The notes: a model not told the origin generated them from the sequence alone. Counted from the first letter of the stretch, positions 1 through 9,346 are shown. The stretch: DNA of 64,000 nucleotides from Planctomycetes bacterium GWF2_41_51 (GCA_001825665.1 MHXZ01000090.1:1-64000), one strand, 5' to 3'. Program-made: numbers and translations.

Positions 1-535
1 TATATGTATCGGCATACAACGGGGTACTTAGATATGAAACATCTGTCCCATCTGCTTTCGCTAATTTGCTCTTTATATATATTTTAGAATCATTATATGA
101 ACCGCCTTCCGTTGCGCGCATAATAGCAATATAGTTATTGCTTGAATCCGTAGGCACATCGTTGTTAACGCCATCAGAATTGAATAATCCGAGTCTGCCC
201 ATTATCACACCTGATGAGGTGTGAGTAAAATCAAATTGCATCCAGCATTCCGGTATTTGCCCGCCGTGAGTGCCAGAGGATATACTATCATCACCAAGAA
301 GTTTATAATAGGCGGTTTTGCCGGCATAAGGATTAGCGCTCATATGCGCAGTAACCCAGGCAGCTTCATTCGGTCTGACCTCTATGTAAGAATTCGACAA
401 TTGTTCTTCTTTTACCCAGCCAGAGGTCTCATTCCATGGTTGAAAAATTGTTAATGCCTGCACTTGTACCACAAAAAGAAACATTAATGTTAATAATGAA
501 TAATTAACACTTTTTAAAAGTTTTTTTATTTTCAT
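1..535 (-). CDS. Secreted beta-rich protein, N-terminal part only
   Basis: The gene runs off the left edge, so only about 178 N-terminal residues are visible. They open with a Sec signal peptide: basic MKIKKLLK, a hydrophobic core, and a likely cut after VQA near residue 27. A stretch rich in aromatic and polar residues follows (FQPWNETSGW, YIEVRP, CWMQFDF), as in secreted jelly-roll proteins. I do not recognise the family. The ATG at 535 has GAAAGGA about 7 nt upstream. The gene follows the terminator of the next minus-strand gene, and its leader closely resembles the leader of that gene, so it probably belongs to the same set of exported carbohydrate-active proteins. Confidence 0.7.
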   Translation of the reverse strand, partial: MKIKKLLKSVNYSLLTLMFLFVVQVQALTIFQPWNETSGWVKEEQLSNSYIEVRPNEAAWVTAHMSANPYAGKTAYYKLLGDDSISSGTHGGQIPECWMQFDFTHTSSGVIMGRLGLFNSDGVNNDVPTDSSNNYIAIMRATEGGSYNDSKIYIKSKLAKADGTDVSYLSTPLYADTY

Positions 536-544
536 ACAAATATC

Positions 545-593
545 CTTTCAGAAAAACAAAAAAGGCGAGCTATTTTTTAAACTCGCCTTTTTT
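545..593 (-). terminator. Rho-independent terminator
   Basis: A GGCGAG (564-569) / CTCGCC (582-587) stem is extended by flanking A/T runs to about 12 bp, and on the minus strand a T-rich tract follows it. It lies just past the stop at 603 and could work in both directions. The same element recurs at 2920-2957. Confidence 0.8.
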
Positions 594-602
594 ATTTACA
601 GT

Positions 603-2903
603 TTAGTATGAGTTATACAGGTCCTCGACCTCGTCTGCTGTCAATGCCCAGTTATACAGCAGCACTTCATCAAGAGAGCCATAGAACCAATCAGTGCTAC
701 CGATTTTTCCTATATTGAGATAATCAGTACCGCGTAATATTGGGTAATTGTAGCCGGCAGCAGAGGCGGAAAGCTCGCCGTCAATATACAATTTTATCCT
801 ATTACCATCCGAAGAAAAGCGATTATACGTTCCTACCATATGATGCCATTGACCGTCGAATAACGAACTGCTTAATGTAGCCTGGGCATACGGAGTTGTA
901 CCATCCGAATGCTTTACTCTGAAGGTGGCTGCTCCGGAACTTACAGTTAAACGATATTTATAATCGTTAGGACTGTTATCCTGACTGATTAAATATACCG
1001 ACCGATCAGCAGTGGTCTTCATCCAGCAGGAAACTGTCATATAATTGCCGAAATCAAAATCCACCGCATTTAAAGGTACACGAACATAATCGTTGTCACC
1101 GTGAAACCAAAAGCATCTCCCCGATATACCGTCCGATGGATGAGTAATTCCGCCTATAAGTTGTCCATCATTATCGTAGTTTGTTGCATCATTGGCAGTA
1201 GTTCCCGAAGCCTCATCAAACGGCAAATCCATTACGCACTTGCGAGAACTGGTAGAACTTTCGTAAACGGCTAATTTGGTGAAATCAATCTGCATATCGC
1301 CTTGATATGTCGTTACGCAGGGACTTATCTTAATATTATCTGACATTGATGTATTTGTTGTGGGAATTGTAATATTGTCAGCTATCTTACTGTTATTCAG
1401 CCACACCGTGTATTTATCCGAAGAAAAATTAAACTCCATCTCAAGGAGATACCATGTTCCGGTTGTCCATGTGGTAGAACTGGGAAAAGCACCATCATTG
1501 TTACCCCATTTGTAGTCGGATTTATTGGCTCTAATCCAATAAAGCCAGTCAGACGAATTAGTATATACTGGCTCAGCATAACCGGCACTGAGCGAATTTA
1601 TTCTTACATACATTCGATAATAACCGCGAGTAATATTTGCACCAATACTGCGTACAAGATCAGGACGATAGCTTGCCGATGTGTCTGTAAGGCGGGCTGA
1701 ATATGTACCATGTGCGGGATTAGAAGAAGTTACTGAAACATCTGTGTATGGATTATTTTCCACAACACTCCAACTAACCAGCTCATCATTACTGCCCTCC
1801 CAGTCGCAAGCCCACCGTGTCTGATAAAAAGCATTGGAAACATTTCGATAGCTCCAATACCCTCCCGATGGACACCATCCATATCCCACTCTGACGTCCA
1901 CGCCGATGTAGGTATTTCCATATATCTGCGAATCTATATCGACTCCGGCACCATAGAGAAATCCCCGTTTAATCTCGGGGCCGCCATTTTCGAGATAATC
2001 CGCTTCTGTTGCATTAGGTATCTGATAGAATCCGCCGCTTCCCTCATAACCTTTGTGAGTCCATCGTATCGCGCTATAACGCGGCCTGTCAGCAAAATCA
2101 AACGTATTGTCATGAAAAGAGTAATCTCTACCGAAATATTCATCATCACCACCGTGAACCGTTATCGCTGGTTGCAAATCTTCGTTTGCATAAGTGCCTG
2201 TACTTCTGAATGTATTGTCAAAAACATTAACATCACTTACATTGTCGCGTAAATTCACATGGGAACCGGCAACATCCTCAAAAGTATTGTCATGAATTTT
2301 AATTTTATAGCAATTATGTGCAGCGTACACCCCATGAGTTATATGGCCGACAACTCCAATTGTGTCAAATAAGCACTCTCTGACTATAATATCATGAGCT
2401 CCGGTTATGATGTCCACCGCAGCATACATGAGGTTAGTTAAATTAGTAAACTGGCAACTAACTATATCGATATTGCGGCAAGCAGAATACCTGCATAAAA
2501 TTGCATGGTCTGTACAGCCGGTACCGCTGAAATTCAAATCGCGGATTTCGATATTTTGGCTGTTATCAATTATCAGAAGTTGAGTTCCGCTGGAAGTGAA
2601 CTGCACGTTGCTGCCGGCGACCCCTTTTAAATAAAGCTTGTTGGTAGCATTGCCTTTATTTAAAAGAGTCAAACACCCTCGATTGTAAGTACCGTCAACA
2701 AACCATACGGTAGCGATTGCTGTTGAAAGGCCGGTTTGAACAGTGGTCCAGAAGGCTGAATCGAGATAATCTTTTGCATTAGCAGCACTCAATCCATCAT
2801 GGGTGCCCCGTCCCCCCTGCTCTGGGGCTACATAATATGTCGCTGCCTGCGCAACTGCACCCAACAAAACAATCAACATCAAAATTTTCACTAAACATTT
2901 CAT
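603..2903 (-). CDS. Secreted right-handed beta-helix protein with C-terminal LamG domain
   Basis: This 766-residue protein begins with a signal peptide ending near AQAA (residue 21). Residues about 25-350 show parallel beta-helix repeats (for example IEIRDLNF, IDIVSCQF, IKIHDNTF, VNVFDNTF), the fold of many polysaccharide lyases and some glycosidases. Residues about 370-550 form a second beta-sandwich region (SARLTD, GTWYLLEMEF). Residues 555-766 are a LamG/concanavalin-like domain with the typical WHHMVGTYN and IKLYIDGE motifs. I infer an exported polysaccharide-degrading or polysaccharide-binding protein; the catalytic class is not identifiable. Its LamG domain is about 83% identical, counted by eye, to that of the neighbour at 2973-4493. 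The leader holds GAAAGG ahead of the ATG. Confidence 0.75.
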   Translation of the reverse strand: MKCLVKILMLIVLLGAVAQAATYYVAPEQGGRGTHDGLSAANAKDYLDSAFWTTVQTGLSTAIATVWFVDGTYNRGCLTLLNKGNATNKLYLKGVAGSNVQFTSSGTQLLIIDNSQNIEIRDLNFSGTGCTDHAILCRYSACRNIDIVSCQFTNLTNLMYAAVDIITGAHDIIVRECLFDTIGVVGHITHGVYAAHNCYKIKIHDNTFEDVAGSHVNLRDNVSDVNVFDNTFRSTGTYANEDLQPAITVHGGDDEYFGRDYSFHDNTFDFADRPRYSAIRWTHKGYEGSGGFYQIPNATEADYLENGGPEIKRGFLYGAGVDIDSQIYGNTYIGVDVRVGYGWCPSGGYWSYRNVSNAFYQTRWACDWEGSNDELVSWSVVENNPYTDVSVTSSNPAHGTYSARLTDTSASYRPDLVRSIGANITRGYYRMYVRINSLSAGYAEPVYTNSSDWLYWIRANKSDYKWGNNDGAFPSSTTWTTGTWYLLEMEFNFSSDKYTVWLNNSKIADNITIPTTNTSMSDNIKISPCVTTYQGDMQIDFTKLAVYESSTSSRKCVMDLPFDEASGTTANDATNYDNDGQLIGGITHPSDGISGRCFWFHGDNDYVRVPLNAVDFDFGNYMTVSCWMKTTADRSVYLISQDNSPNDYKYRLTVSSGAATFRVKHSDGTTPYAQATLSSSLFDGQWHHMVGTYNRFSSDGNRIKLYIDGELSASAAGYNYPILRGTDYLNIGKIGSTDWFYGSLDEVLLYNWALTADEVEDLYNSY

Positions 2904-2919
2904 AATTTCACCCTTTCAG

Positions 2920-2957
2920 AAAAAACAAAAAAGGCGAGTTATTTTTCAAACTCGCCC
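2920..2957 (-). terminator. Rho-independent terminator (second copy)
   Basis: GGCGAGTT (2933-2940) pairs with AACTCGCC (2949-2956) around an 8-nt loop. On the minus strand a T6-G-T6 tract follows. It ends the gene at 2973-4493 and is nearly the same as the terminator at 545-593. Confidence 0.8.
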
Positions 2958-2972
2958 TTTATTTATTATAGA

Positions 2973-4493
2973 TTAGTATGAGCTATATAAATCTTCGACT
3001 TCGTCTGCTGTCAATGCCCAGTTATACAGTAGCACTTCATCAAGAGCGCCATAGTACCAATCAGTGCTGCCGATTTTTCCTATATTAAGATAATCAGCAC
3101 CCCGCAATAACGGCTTATCGCTGCCAGCGGCAGAAGCCGCCAGTTCACCATCAATGTACAATTTTATCCTATTGCCATCCGGAGAAAAGCGATTATACGT
3201 TCCTACCATGTGATGCCATTCGCCATCGAATAGCGAACTGCCTAACGTAGCCTGGGCATACGGAGTCGTACCGTCCGGATGCTTTACTCTGAATGCAGAT
3301 GCTCCGGAGCTTACAGTCAAACGATATTTATAACTATTAGGACTTTCATCCTGACTGACAAGATATACATTCCGATTAGCGGTGGTCTTCATCCAGCAGG
3401 AAACTGTCATATAATTGCCAAAGTCAAAATCCACCGTATCCAACGGTATACGAACATAATCGTTGACACCATCGAACCAATAGCATCTGCCGGATATACC
3501 GTTTGATGGGTGAGTGATTCCACCCATAGCCTGTCCATCATTATTGTAAGCGGATGCATCGTTAGCTACAGTGCCAGAACTTTCATCAAATGGCAAATCC
3601 ATCACGCATTGATGCGAACCCGTCAAATGGCCTTTATTTATACCTGCCCATGTTTTACCATAGCGAATATTGTCGAAATAAATCTTGGTTACTACCTGTT
3701 GAGTGCCTCTGTATGTACCAAGCTTAAACTGATAATTTTGAGGAGCCGGAGTGTTCCCATCGGGTAAATATTGAAAACCTATAGTAATTGCATCATTGAG
3801 GTATTCTTGTTCCCACAATCCTGTTGCAGAATTCATCATACGAAAATCAACGAGACCGGTATTATTCAATCCCGGTTTTACAGTAAATTGAAAATAGTAC
3901 CATTTTCCTTTTTGAACTGTGAAATCGCTTTCCCATAATCCTCCCCATATTACAGGGTCATACTCGCCATTTACAACACCATCGTAATATCGTGCCAACC
4001 TAAATTTATTCGTATCACCTTGCCAGCTAAAATAAAGCGGCGGTGAATGGTCTCCATCCTGATGCCATTGCGACAACATTAACCAGTTAGCTGGGGTGCT
4101 GCATGTGGTAGGGATATAGACTGCAAATGAAAAATATCTGTAGCCGTCAGCGGGATACCAACCAGTAATCAACATCTGTTCAGAACGATCATTATCAACA
4201 GGGTGCGGTGACAGATTACATTGAACCTTATACATTTGAGACCCCATATAGGGATACCCGCCATCATAAGTTACGTGGGTCCAATTTAATCCTGAATTCA
4301 TCCAACTTCCGTATGTAGAATATCCTGCGTCTGTAACCTCATAAAAGCCATCTCCGGTCATATCAGACAGTGTTGAATCATAATCTCCATCGAACTCTAA
4401 AAAAACCACATCGGGACCCTCTAATGCCATTACCAATGCTGTTGGCATCAATAAAAAAAACAATAACACAATTAACCATTCTTTCTTTTTCAT
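2973..4493 (-). CDS. Secreted heparin-lyase-I-like jelly-roll protein with C-terminal LamG domain
   Basis: This is a 506-residue protein with a signal peptide (cut near ALEG, about residue 25). Residues about 60-285 resemble the Polysacc_lyase (heparin lyase I / PL20-type) beta-jelly roll: RSEQMLITGW with an Arg-Ser-Glu near the start, LMLSQWHQDGD, GKWYYFQFTVK, and a closing KIYFDNIRYG. Residues 295-506 are a LamG domain (WHHMVGTYN). The predicted role is extracellular cleavage of an acidic polysaccharide; a binding role is also possible because I cannot align the active site. It is first in a minus-strand run with the gene at 603-2903, and its ATG follows GAAAGGA. The 30-bp tandem element at 4695-4724 lies about 200 bp upstream. 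Confidence 0.72.
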   Translation of the reverse strand: MKKKEWLIVLLFFLLMPTALVMALEGPDVVFLEFDGDYDSTLSDMTGDGFYEVTDAGYSTYGSWMNSGLNWTHVTYDGGYPYMGSQMYKVQCNLSPHPVDNDRSEQMLITGWYPADGYRYFSFAVYIPTTCSTPANWLMLSQWHQDGDHSPPLYFSWQGDTNKFRLARYYDGVVNGEYDPVIWGGLWESDFTVQKGKWYYFQFTVKPGLNNTGLVDFRMMNSATGLWEQEYLNDAITIGFQYLPDGNTPAPQNYQFKLGTYRGTQQVVTKIYFDNIRYGKTWAGINKGHLTGSHQCVMDLPFDESSGTVANDASAYNNDGQAMGGITHPSNGISGRCYWFDGVNDYVRIPLDTVDFDFGNYMTVSCWMKTTANRNVYLVSQDESPNSYKYRLTVSSGASAFRVKHPDGTTPYAQATLGSSLFDGEWHHMVGTYNRFSPDGNRIKLYIDGELAASAAGSDKPLLRGADYLNIGKIGSTDWYYGALDEVLLYNWALTADEVEDLYSSY

Positions 4494-4694
4494 AACGACT
4501 TCCTTTCATTCAGAAAAAAATTGCGGTATTCAATCTGCACAGCGCAAATCGACTCCGAAAAATGACTAATTATCTCGATACACATTTTTTCCATTAGCCA
4601 CATAACTGAGGCTTCCAAGAAATGTCGTCCCTGTTGCAAGAATGGTTATTTACCTTTATACCAACAGAGAAGATTGCAATGCAATTACTAACAC

Positions 4695-4724
4695 CTGTAA
4701 TATTTTGGCAAAATGATGGAATAT
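4695..4724 (-). promoter_or_regulatory. Candidate regulator site: 9-bp direct repeat with 21-bp period
   Basis: CTGTAATAT (4695-4703) and ATGGAATAT (4716-4724) are separated by 12 bp containing GGCAAAATG. The element at 7067-7096 matches it at 26 of 30 positions, including an identical 18-mer. Both lie in minus-strand upstream regions of exported-protein genes (starts at 4493 and 6978). Tandem half-sites 21 bp apart are typical of AraC-type operators; that reading is inference. The rest of the 4494-4794 gap is AT-rich with no other recognisable element. Confidence 0.45.
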
Positions 4725-4794
4725 ATGAGCATTGCTGTTTTTGAACTGAGAAATTAATTTCATTCAGCTAACAAAATTTCATATTCAGCATTTT

Positions 4795-6042
4795 TTAGGA
4801 ATTGAATTGCCAAACTGCTTCAAACATAGCAATAACATTTGCTGTGGGCGTTTTGGCTTGTACATTATGAATAGAATTAAATACGAATCCACCATCTTTT
4901 GAAAAAATCTCGCATTTTCTCAGCACTTCATCTTTAACTTGCTGCGGCGTGCCAAAAGGAAGAATCTGTTGAGTATCTATTCCCCCGCCCCAGAATACTA
5001 TGCGATTGCCGTAGGTTTTTTTCAGTTCAACTGCGTCCATTCCTTTTGCTGATGTTTGAACAGGATTCAAAATATCAAAACCGCAATCGACAAATTCCTC
5101 TACAAAATCAAAAACCGCTCCGCATGAATGTTTAAAAGTTTTCCATTTTGTATTTTCGTGAATCCAGCCGTTTAGCTTGCTATAATATGGTTTCCACAGT
5201 TTTTGAAAAGTATCAATTGAACAGAATGTACCACATTGCGTTCCAAAATCTGTGCCGCACAAAAATACAACATCTATATCATTGCCGATTGTTTTATATA
5301 TTCTTTTAAGATTTTCAATTGCGAATTCAAGCTGTTTGCTGAAAACTGAATGAATATAATCCTGCCTTATCGCAGTTGATATATACCATTCCGTTATATC
5401 TCGTATTCCTTTAGGATTTTTCAAAAATGGAGCCGTCACAAGAGCAATATCGCCAAAAGCTGTTCCACTAAAAGCCGCAACAATACCCCATCCAGATTTA
5501 GAAACTTCATCAATTTGCTTTTTATAATATGCAATATCATTTTGAGAAATTAATCCGAATTCTTCAAGATTGTCTGCCGCATTAAGTTTATCTTCCTGTA
5601 TTTGAGGTTGACGAATAATTGTATCAAAGAAAAATCCCGTCTTTGGCATATGCCCACTCGGTTTTGCTGTTCTATCGCCCTGCGGATAAATGAACACACC
5701 ATTTTCATTCTCATCGACTTCAAATTTTCCCGGCACCAAAATTTCCTGCCCCCATGGTGTTTTCCATTGTTTCCAGTCATCTAAAGGAAAACCAAACATT
5801 GTATTTGGCGTTGAAATACCTGCTGTGTCTATTTTTAATATTTTTTTGAGGTCCTCGTCGATAAATCCGAGCATTTGATAGGGTTCTACCACTTGGACAG
5901 GACTTTTTACAAGACCAAAATACTTTCTAAGCTCTTGCACTACTGAAATATGAATACCGGTAACTGCTGTGCAGCCAAAATCAATTGGTATCGGTCCGGA
6001 TTGATGATTTAATGCGTTTTGTAGTTTCTCTCTGTTGTTCAT
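4795..6042 (-). CDS. Uroporphyrinogen decarboxylase (UROD)-fold protein, methyltransferase-like
   Basis: The 415-residue protein has UROD/MtaA-family features: an N-terminal REKLQNALNH, an HSCGAVFDFVEEFVDCG segment, DILNPVQTSAKGMD, and the late GGGIDTQQILPFG motif. True HemE proteins are shorter and differ, so this is more likely one of the corrinoid-dependent methyltransferase relatives or an uncharacterised sugar-locus member. HSCG could supply zinc ligands as in MtaA/MtbA (inference). I chose the ATG at 6042 because the 18 residues upstream read as a hydrophobic extension unlike the family start; no strong Shine-Dalgarno is seen. It is cytoplasmic. A paralogue lies at 28832-29908. Confidence 0.7.
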   Translation of the reverse strand: MNNREKLQNALNHQSGPIPIDFGCTAVTGIHISVVQELRKYFGLVKSPVQVVEPYQMLGFIDEDLKKILKIDTAGISTPNTMFGFPLDDWKQWKTPWGQEILVPGKFEVDENENGVFIYPQGDRTAKPSGHMPKTGFFFDTIIRQPQIQEDKLNAADNLEEFGLISQNDIAYYKKQIDEVSKSGWGIVAAFSGTAFGDIALVTAPFLKNPKGIRDITEWYISTAIRQDYIHSVFSKQLEFAIENLKRIYKTIGNDIDVVFLCGTDFGTQCGTFCSIDTFQKLWKPYYSKLNGWIHENTKWKTFKHSCGAVFDFVEEFVDCGFDILNPVQTSAKGMDAVELKKTYGNRIVFWGGGIDTQQILPFGTPQQVKDEVLRKCEIFSKDGGFVFNSIHNVQAKTPTANVIAMFEAVWQFNS

Positions 6043-6177
6043 TATGAAAAATCGTTTCAAAATGATTATAATTGAAAAAAAGAGCCTATGCAACAAGCAT
6101 AAGCTCTATATTGCCAATCTCTATATCGGCTCAATTGATCCCACTATCTTTTCAACATCACAGAATCGATAGATAGA

Positions 6178-6978
6178 TTATTTTTTCCTTAGCAATGCCA
6201 ATCCCATTCCGAGTAACACTATTGTTGCAGGTTCTGGAACAACCTCATAGACCAAACGGTCAATGGTTAAGAGGCCATTGCCGACACTGTCCATATCAGT
6301 GAAACGAATGTGCGGTACAATCGCGGTGGTAGGCAAATAGGTCGCCCACTCTGCTGCCGATACTCCATTAAAACCGTCTAACGTATTCCAGTCGAGGTCT
6401 TTATCCTCGCATTGGACACGAAACGACATAGTACCGTCTAATGCCTTGCTAAGTGTAATAATCCAGTCGTGAGGCAGACCATCTGCAAAAGATGAGCGAC
6501 TGAAGCCCGTATTAGGACCTTTGATGCCAGCAGGTCCCCTTGTGTACATTCTCATATAAGTTCCAGTTGCCGAACTGGGACCTCCCAAGGACGCAAAGCC
6601 TGTATTGCCGGTGTTGAGCGTATCTTTAACATCAGTGAACCCTATCATTGTGTACCCAGGTCTCGGAGTGTCATCGGTTACCGTCATACCATAAAGTGTC
6701 AGTACCGCAGATTGACCCGAAGCAAGAGACACGAACGGCAAAGCTTCAGTTCCAAAGATTGTAGAAGTAGGATGCATCATAGCTAATCCGCCGCTTACTT
6801 CAACTGAACCATCTGTATCAGCGGATTGACTCGTTGAATTGCTATTCGCTCCCTGCAAATAGCTTCCAAGGCCGCTACTGAAATCCTCATCAATATACAC
6901 GCCAACCATCGCTGAATTGACGATTGTGCTTGTTAATGCAAGTACACAGAACAAAAAAGTAAAACTTAATTTCTTCAT
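6178..6978 (-). CDS. PEP-CTERM sorting-domain protein
   Basis: A 266-residue exported protein. It has a signal peptide (MKKLSFTFLFCVLALT, cut near VNSA), a beta-rich middle of unknown family, and a C-terminal VPEPATIVLLGMGLALLRKK tail: the PEP motif, a membrane span and basic end recognised by exosortase. It would be processed at the envelope and held there or secreted. No exosortase gene lies in this window. The middle is low in cysteine and rich in Gly, Ser and Thr, consistent with a surface or matrix protein. A strong ribosome binding site (GGAGG) precedes the ATG, and the 30-bp tandem element at 7067-7096 is about 90 bp upstream. Confidence 0.85.
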   Translation of the reverse strand: MKKLSFTFLFCVLALTSTIVNSAMVGVYIDEDFSSGLGSYLQGANSNSTSQSADTDGSVEVSGGLAMMHPTSTIFGTEALPFVSLASGQSAVLTLYGMTVTDDTPRPGYTMIGFTDVKDTLNTGNTGFASLGGPSSATGTYMRMYTRGPAGIKGPNTGFSRSSFADGLPHDWIITLSKALDGTMSFRVQCEDKDLDWNTLDGFNGVSAAEWATYLPTTAIVPHIRFTDMDSVGNGLLTIDRLVYEVVPEPATIVLLGMGLALLRKK

Positions 6979-7066
6979 TTTCCTGCCTCCAAATAAAAAT
7001 TAATACTATAAAATTTAGTTTCTCACATTCCTATTAAAACTATACTACTAAATAAATCTAAATAAA

Positions 7067-7096
7067 ATGGAATATGTAGGCAAAATGATGGAATAT
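7067..7096 (-). promoter_or_regulatory. Candidate regulator site, second copy of the 30-bp tandem element
   Basis: ATGGAATAT occurs at 7067-7075 and again at 7088-7096, exactly 21 bp apart, with GGCAAAATG between them. It shares an 18-bp identical core with 4707-4724. It lies upstream of the PEP-CTERM gene starting at 6978. Confidence 0.5.
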
Positions 7097-7098
7097 TT

Positions 7099-8454
7099 TT
7101 ACATTGACCTTTTTTTTAAGGGTTTAATCAACGTTTTTTCCCACCCAAGGTAAGAATTATACATTTTATCCAGCACTGCAGGATGCTCATTTGCAAGGTC
7201 ATGCTGTTCCCTAAAGTCATTTTCAAGGTCAAATAAAAATCTTTGGTCTTTATCTTTCATCATTTTCCATTTTCCATCTATAACGGCACCTTGGCTTGCG
7301 AATCTCAGATATATATTTCTTCGCGCCAGCACATTATCAGATTTGAAAATGCCTGATATATCAACTCCATCAAGATTTTTAATATCATATTTAAGGCCAA
7401 GTTTTTTTACAAACGTTGGAAATAAATCATAAATCCCGATTGGACAATTTATCTTAGTGCCATTTGTTGACAATCCAGGCCATTTAATTATAAGCGGTGT
7501 ACGAATACCGCCTTCCCAGCAAGTGCCTTTTTTCTCTCTCAGCAAGCCATTCGAGCCGCCATGCACGGGGTCTGCTCCATTGTCGCTTATGAAACAAATT
7601 ATCGTATCATCAGCTAATCCCGCTGATTCGAGCATTTTAATTATCTGTCCGATCCCCTCGTCCATACATTCCACCATAGCCGCATATACCTCTCTGGTGG
7701 AAGACTGGCCGACCTGATGGTGCGATATGCCCGGTGCCTGTAATTCCTTGTGTCGAGAGTAGTGCGGGGCATTATAAGCAAGATACATAAAGAACGGTTT
7801 CGATGAATTTTCCTTAATAAAATTTAATGCGCTGTTCGTAAAAAGATTTGTCGAATATTTATTTTCTTCAAATATTTCAGTCTGATTTTTATAAAGATCA
7901 TGTTTTCCATTTGGATCATTTTTTAATTTTTGAGCAGTATCGGTATGTTTGAAATAATCAATCTTACCTCCTCGATGCCCATAAAAGAAATCGAAACCCT
8001 GTGAGTTCGGCAATGTATCCCCGGCATATCCGAGATGCCACTTGCCAATGCATGCGGTGGTATAGCCAGATTTTTTGAAAACTTCCGCAATCGTTGTGGC
8101 CGAGCTATCCATTCCGCCTTTGCCCATCAAAACACCCGTAATACCAGCTTTTTCAGGATATCGGCCAGTCAAAAGGGCTGCTCTCGTAGGTGTACATGCA
8201 GGATATGCATAAGACCTTGTAAACATAGCTCCATCTTGCGCTAAGCGGTCGATATTAGGGGTACTTATGTCCCTGCATCCATAAGAGCCAACATCACCAT
8301 AGCCGAGATCATCTGCTAGTATCCATATTACATTCTTCTTTTTACCACCATTATTGGCAAATATTGCAGGCTTTCCATAAGCTGTAAGCATCGATGCTCC
8401 TGCTCCTAAAAAAACCACCCCCGCCTTTTCCAAAAATTTCCGTCTTGTCAACAT
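7099..8454 (-). CDS. Sulfatase (type I, formylglycine-dependent), Tat-exported
   Basis: A 451-residue arylsulfatase-family enzyme that hydrolyses sulfate esters, probably from a polysaccharide. The N-terminus MLTRRKFLEKAG carries a twin-arginine signal. The calcium-binding WILADDLGYGD stretch is followed by the CTPTR signature at about residue 87 (Cys becomes formylglycine), then GKWHLGY and FISDNGAD, all standard family motifs. I start it at 8454 because this ATG follows GCGGGA and begins the Tat motif; an upstream ATG at 8472 adds six residues. It stands alone, separated from the large cluster by the scar region at 8.7-10 kb. The substrate is unknown. Confidence 0.9.
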   Translation of the reverse strand: MLTRRKFLEKAGVVFLGAGASMLTAYGKPAIFANNGGKKKNVIWILADDLGYGDVGSYGCRDISTPNIDRLAQDGAMFTRSYAYPACTPTRAALLTGRYPEKAGITGVLMGKGGMDSSATTIAEVFKKSGYTTACIGKWHLGYAGDTLPNSQGFDFFYGHRGGKIDYFKHTDTAQKLKNDPNGKHDLYKNQTEIFEENKYSTNLFTNSALNFIKENSSKPFFMYLAYNAPHYSRHKELQAPGISHHQVGQSSTREVYAAMVECMDEGIGQIIKMLESAGLADDTIICFISDNGADPVHGGSNGLLREKKGTCWEGGIRTPLIIKWPGLSTNGTKINCPIGIYDLFPTFVKKLGLKYDIKNLDGVDISGIFKSDNVLARRNIYLRFASQGAVIDGKWKMMKDKDQRFLFDLENDFREQHDLANEHPAVLDKMYNSYLGWEKTLIKPLKKRSM

Positions 8455-8668
8455 AATATATTCCCGCAACATCTAAACTGAAAAATTTATAATTTAAATT
8501 CAATCGAAAGTACATAACAAGTAATTCTATATCCATTTTACAACTGCTTGGTATTTGGTTTTTTATTATAATTTATTTTTCTCTCTAAATTTAAATTTTT
8601 TAATGTTATATTATATACTTATGATGTAATTTATTAGCTTTCTCATTATGTTAAAAATAATCTACTTT

Positions 8669-8767
8669 TTATGGAAGCACTCCCATTGCATTAGTTGCTT
8701 CGATAACTTTACTTACGGCCATATTCATTGCCGCCTGTCGCATTGTTAATCCTTTCTGGCTGAATAA
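8669..8767 (-). pseudogene. C-terminal remnant of a Glu/Leu-type dehydrogenase (tentative)
   Basis: On the minus strand, about 31 codons ending in TAA at 8669 read KGLTMRQAAMNMAVSKVIEA and then TNAMGVLP. This resembles the last helix of glutamate/leucine dehydrogenases. An in-frame stop interrupts the frame at 8768-8770, exactly where the plus-strand FG-GAP remnant begins. I read it as a broken gene end left at a recombination junction. The similarity call is from memory and the piece is short. Confidence 0.35.
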
Positions 8768-9346
8768 TCATATCCATATACTGACTACAGGAGCGTATGG
8801 GTAGGTGATTTGAGAAATGATGGAACAAATCTTATCCTTACTGGAACTTCTTTTTGGAGTAATGCCCCTGTGATAGTTTGTGAATATAATAATGGAGTAT
8901 ATTCTTCACTTTGGAGTATGAGTGACAGTCAACAAAACTTTCAGGGAGCAAAAGGAGGCGATGTTGATGGAGATGGCGATAATGAAATAGTTGTTGCTAC
9001 TCATAAAGGTTGGGGTGAATTGATGGCGGTTAGAGTATATGAATATGCAGGAAGTAATAATTGGACAGAATCCTGGTTGTTCCAAGACACGTCTTGGAGA
9101 TTTTTACGGAGCACCTGAAATAGGAAATATTATTACCGGTGATGGAGCGAATGAATTTATAGCAGTTGGTATTGATGGTGTTAATTATAGAATTTATATG
9201 TTTGAAAAATATTTTGATAATTACCGAGCAGCATGGTGGAAAGATTTAGATGAACCAGTCATAGATACTTGTGCAGGAGACGCTAACAATGATGGTCAAC
9301 AAGAATAGTTGTTCTTGCAAGCAATAAAATTACGTTCTTCCAATAT
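8768..9346 (+). pseudogene. FG-GAP/VCBS-repeat protein remnant with two frameshifts
   Basis: Three consecutive reading frames give pieces of one beta-propeller protein: VGDLRNDGTN, then GGDVDGDGDNEIVVATHKG up to about 9100; GDFYGAPEIGNIITGDGANE from about 9100 to GDANNDGQQE; and IVVLASNKITFFQY to a stop at about 9346. The DxDGDGxxE calcium loops are the FG-GAP signature. Frame changes near 9100 and 9305 and the missing N-terminus make it a pseudogene. It probably once encoded a secreted or surface propeller protein. Its left end abuts the dehydrogenase remnant on the opposite strand. Confidence 0.7.
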
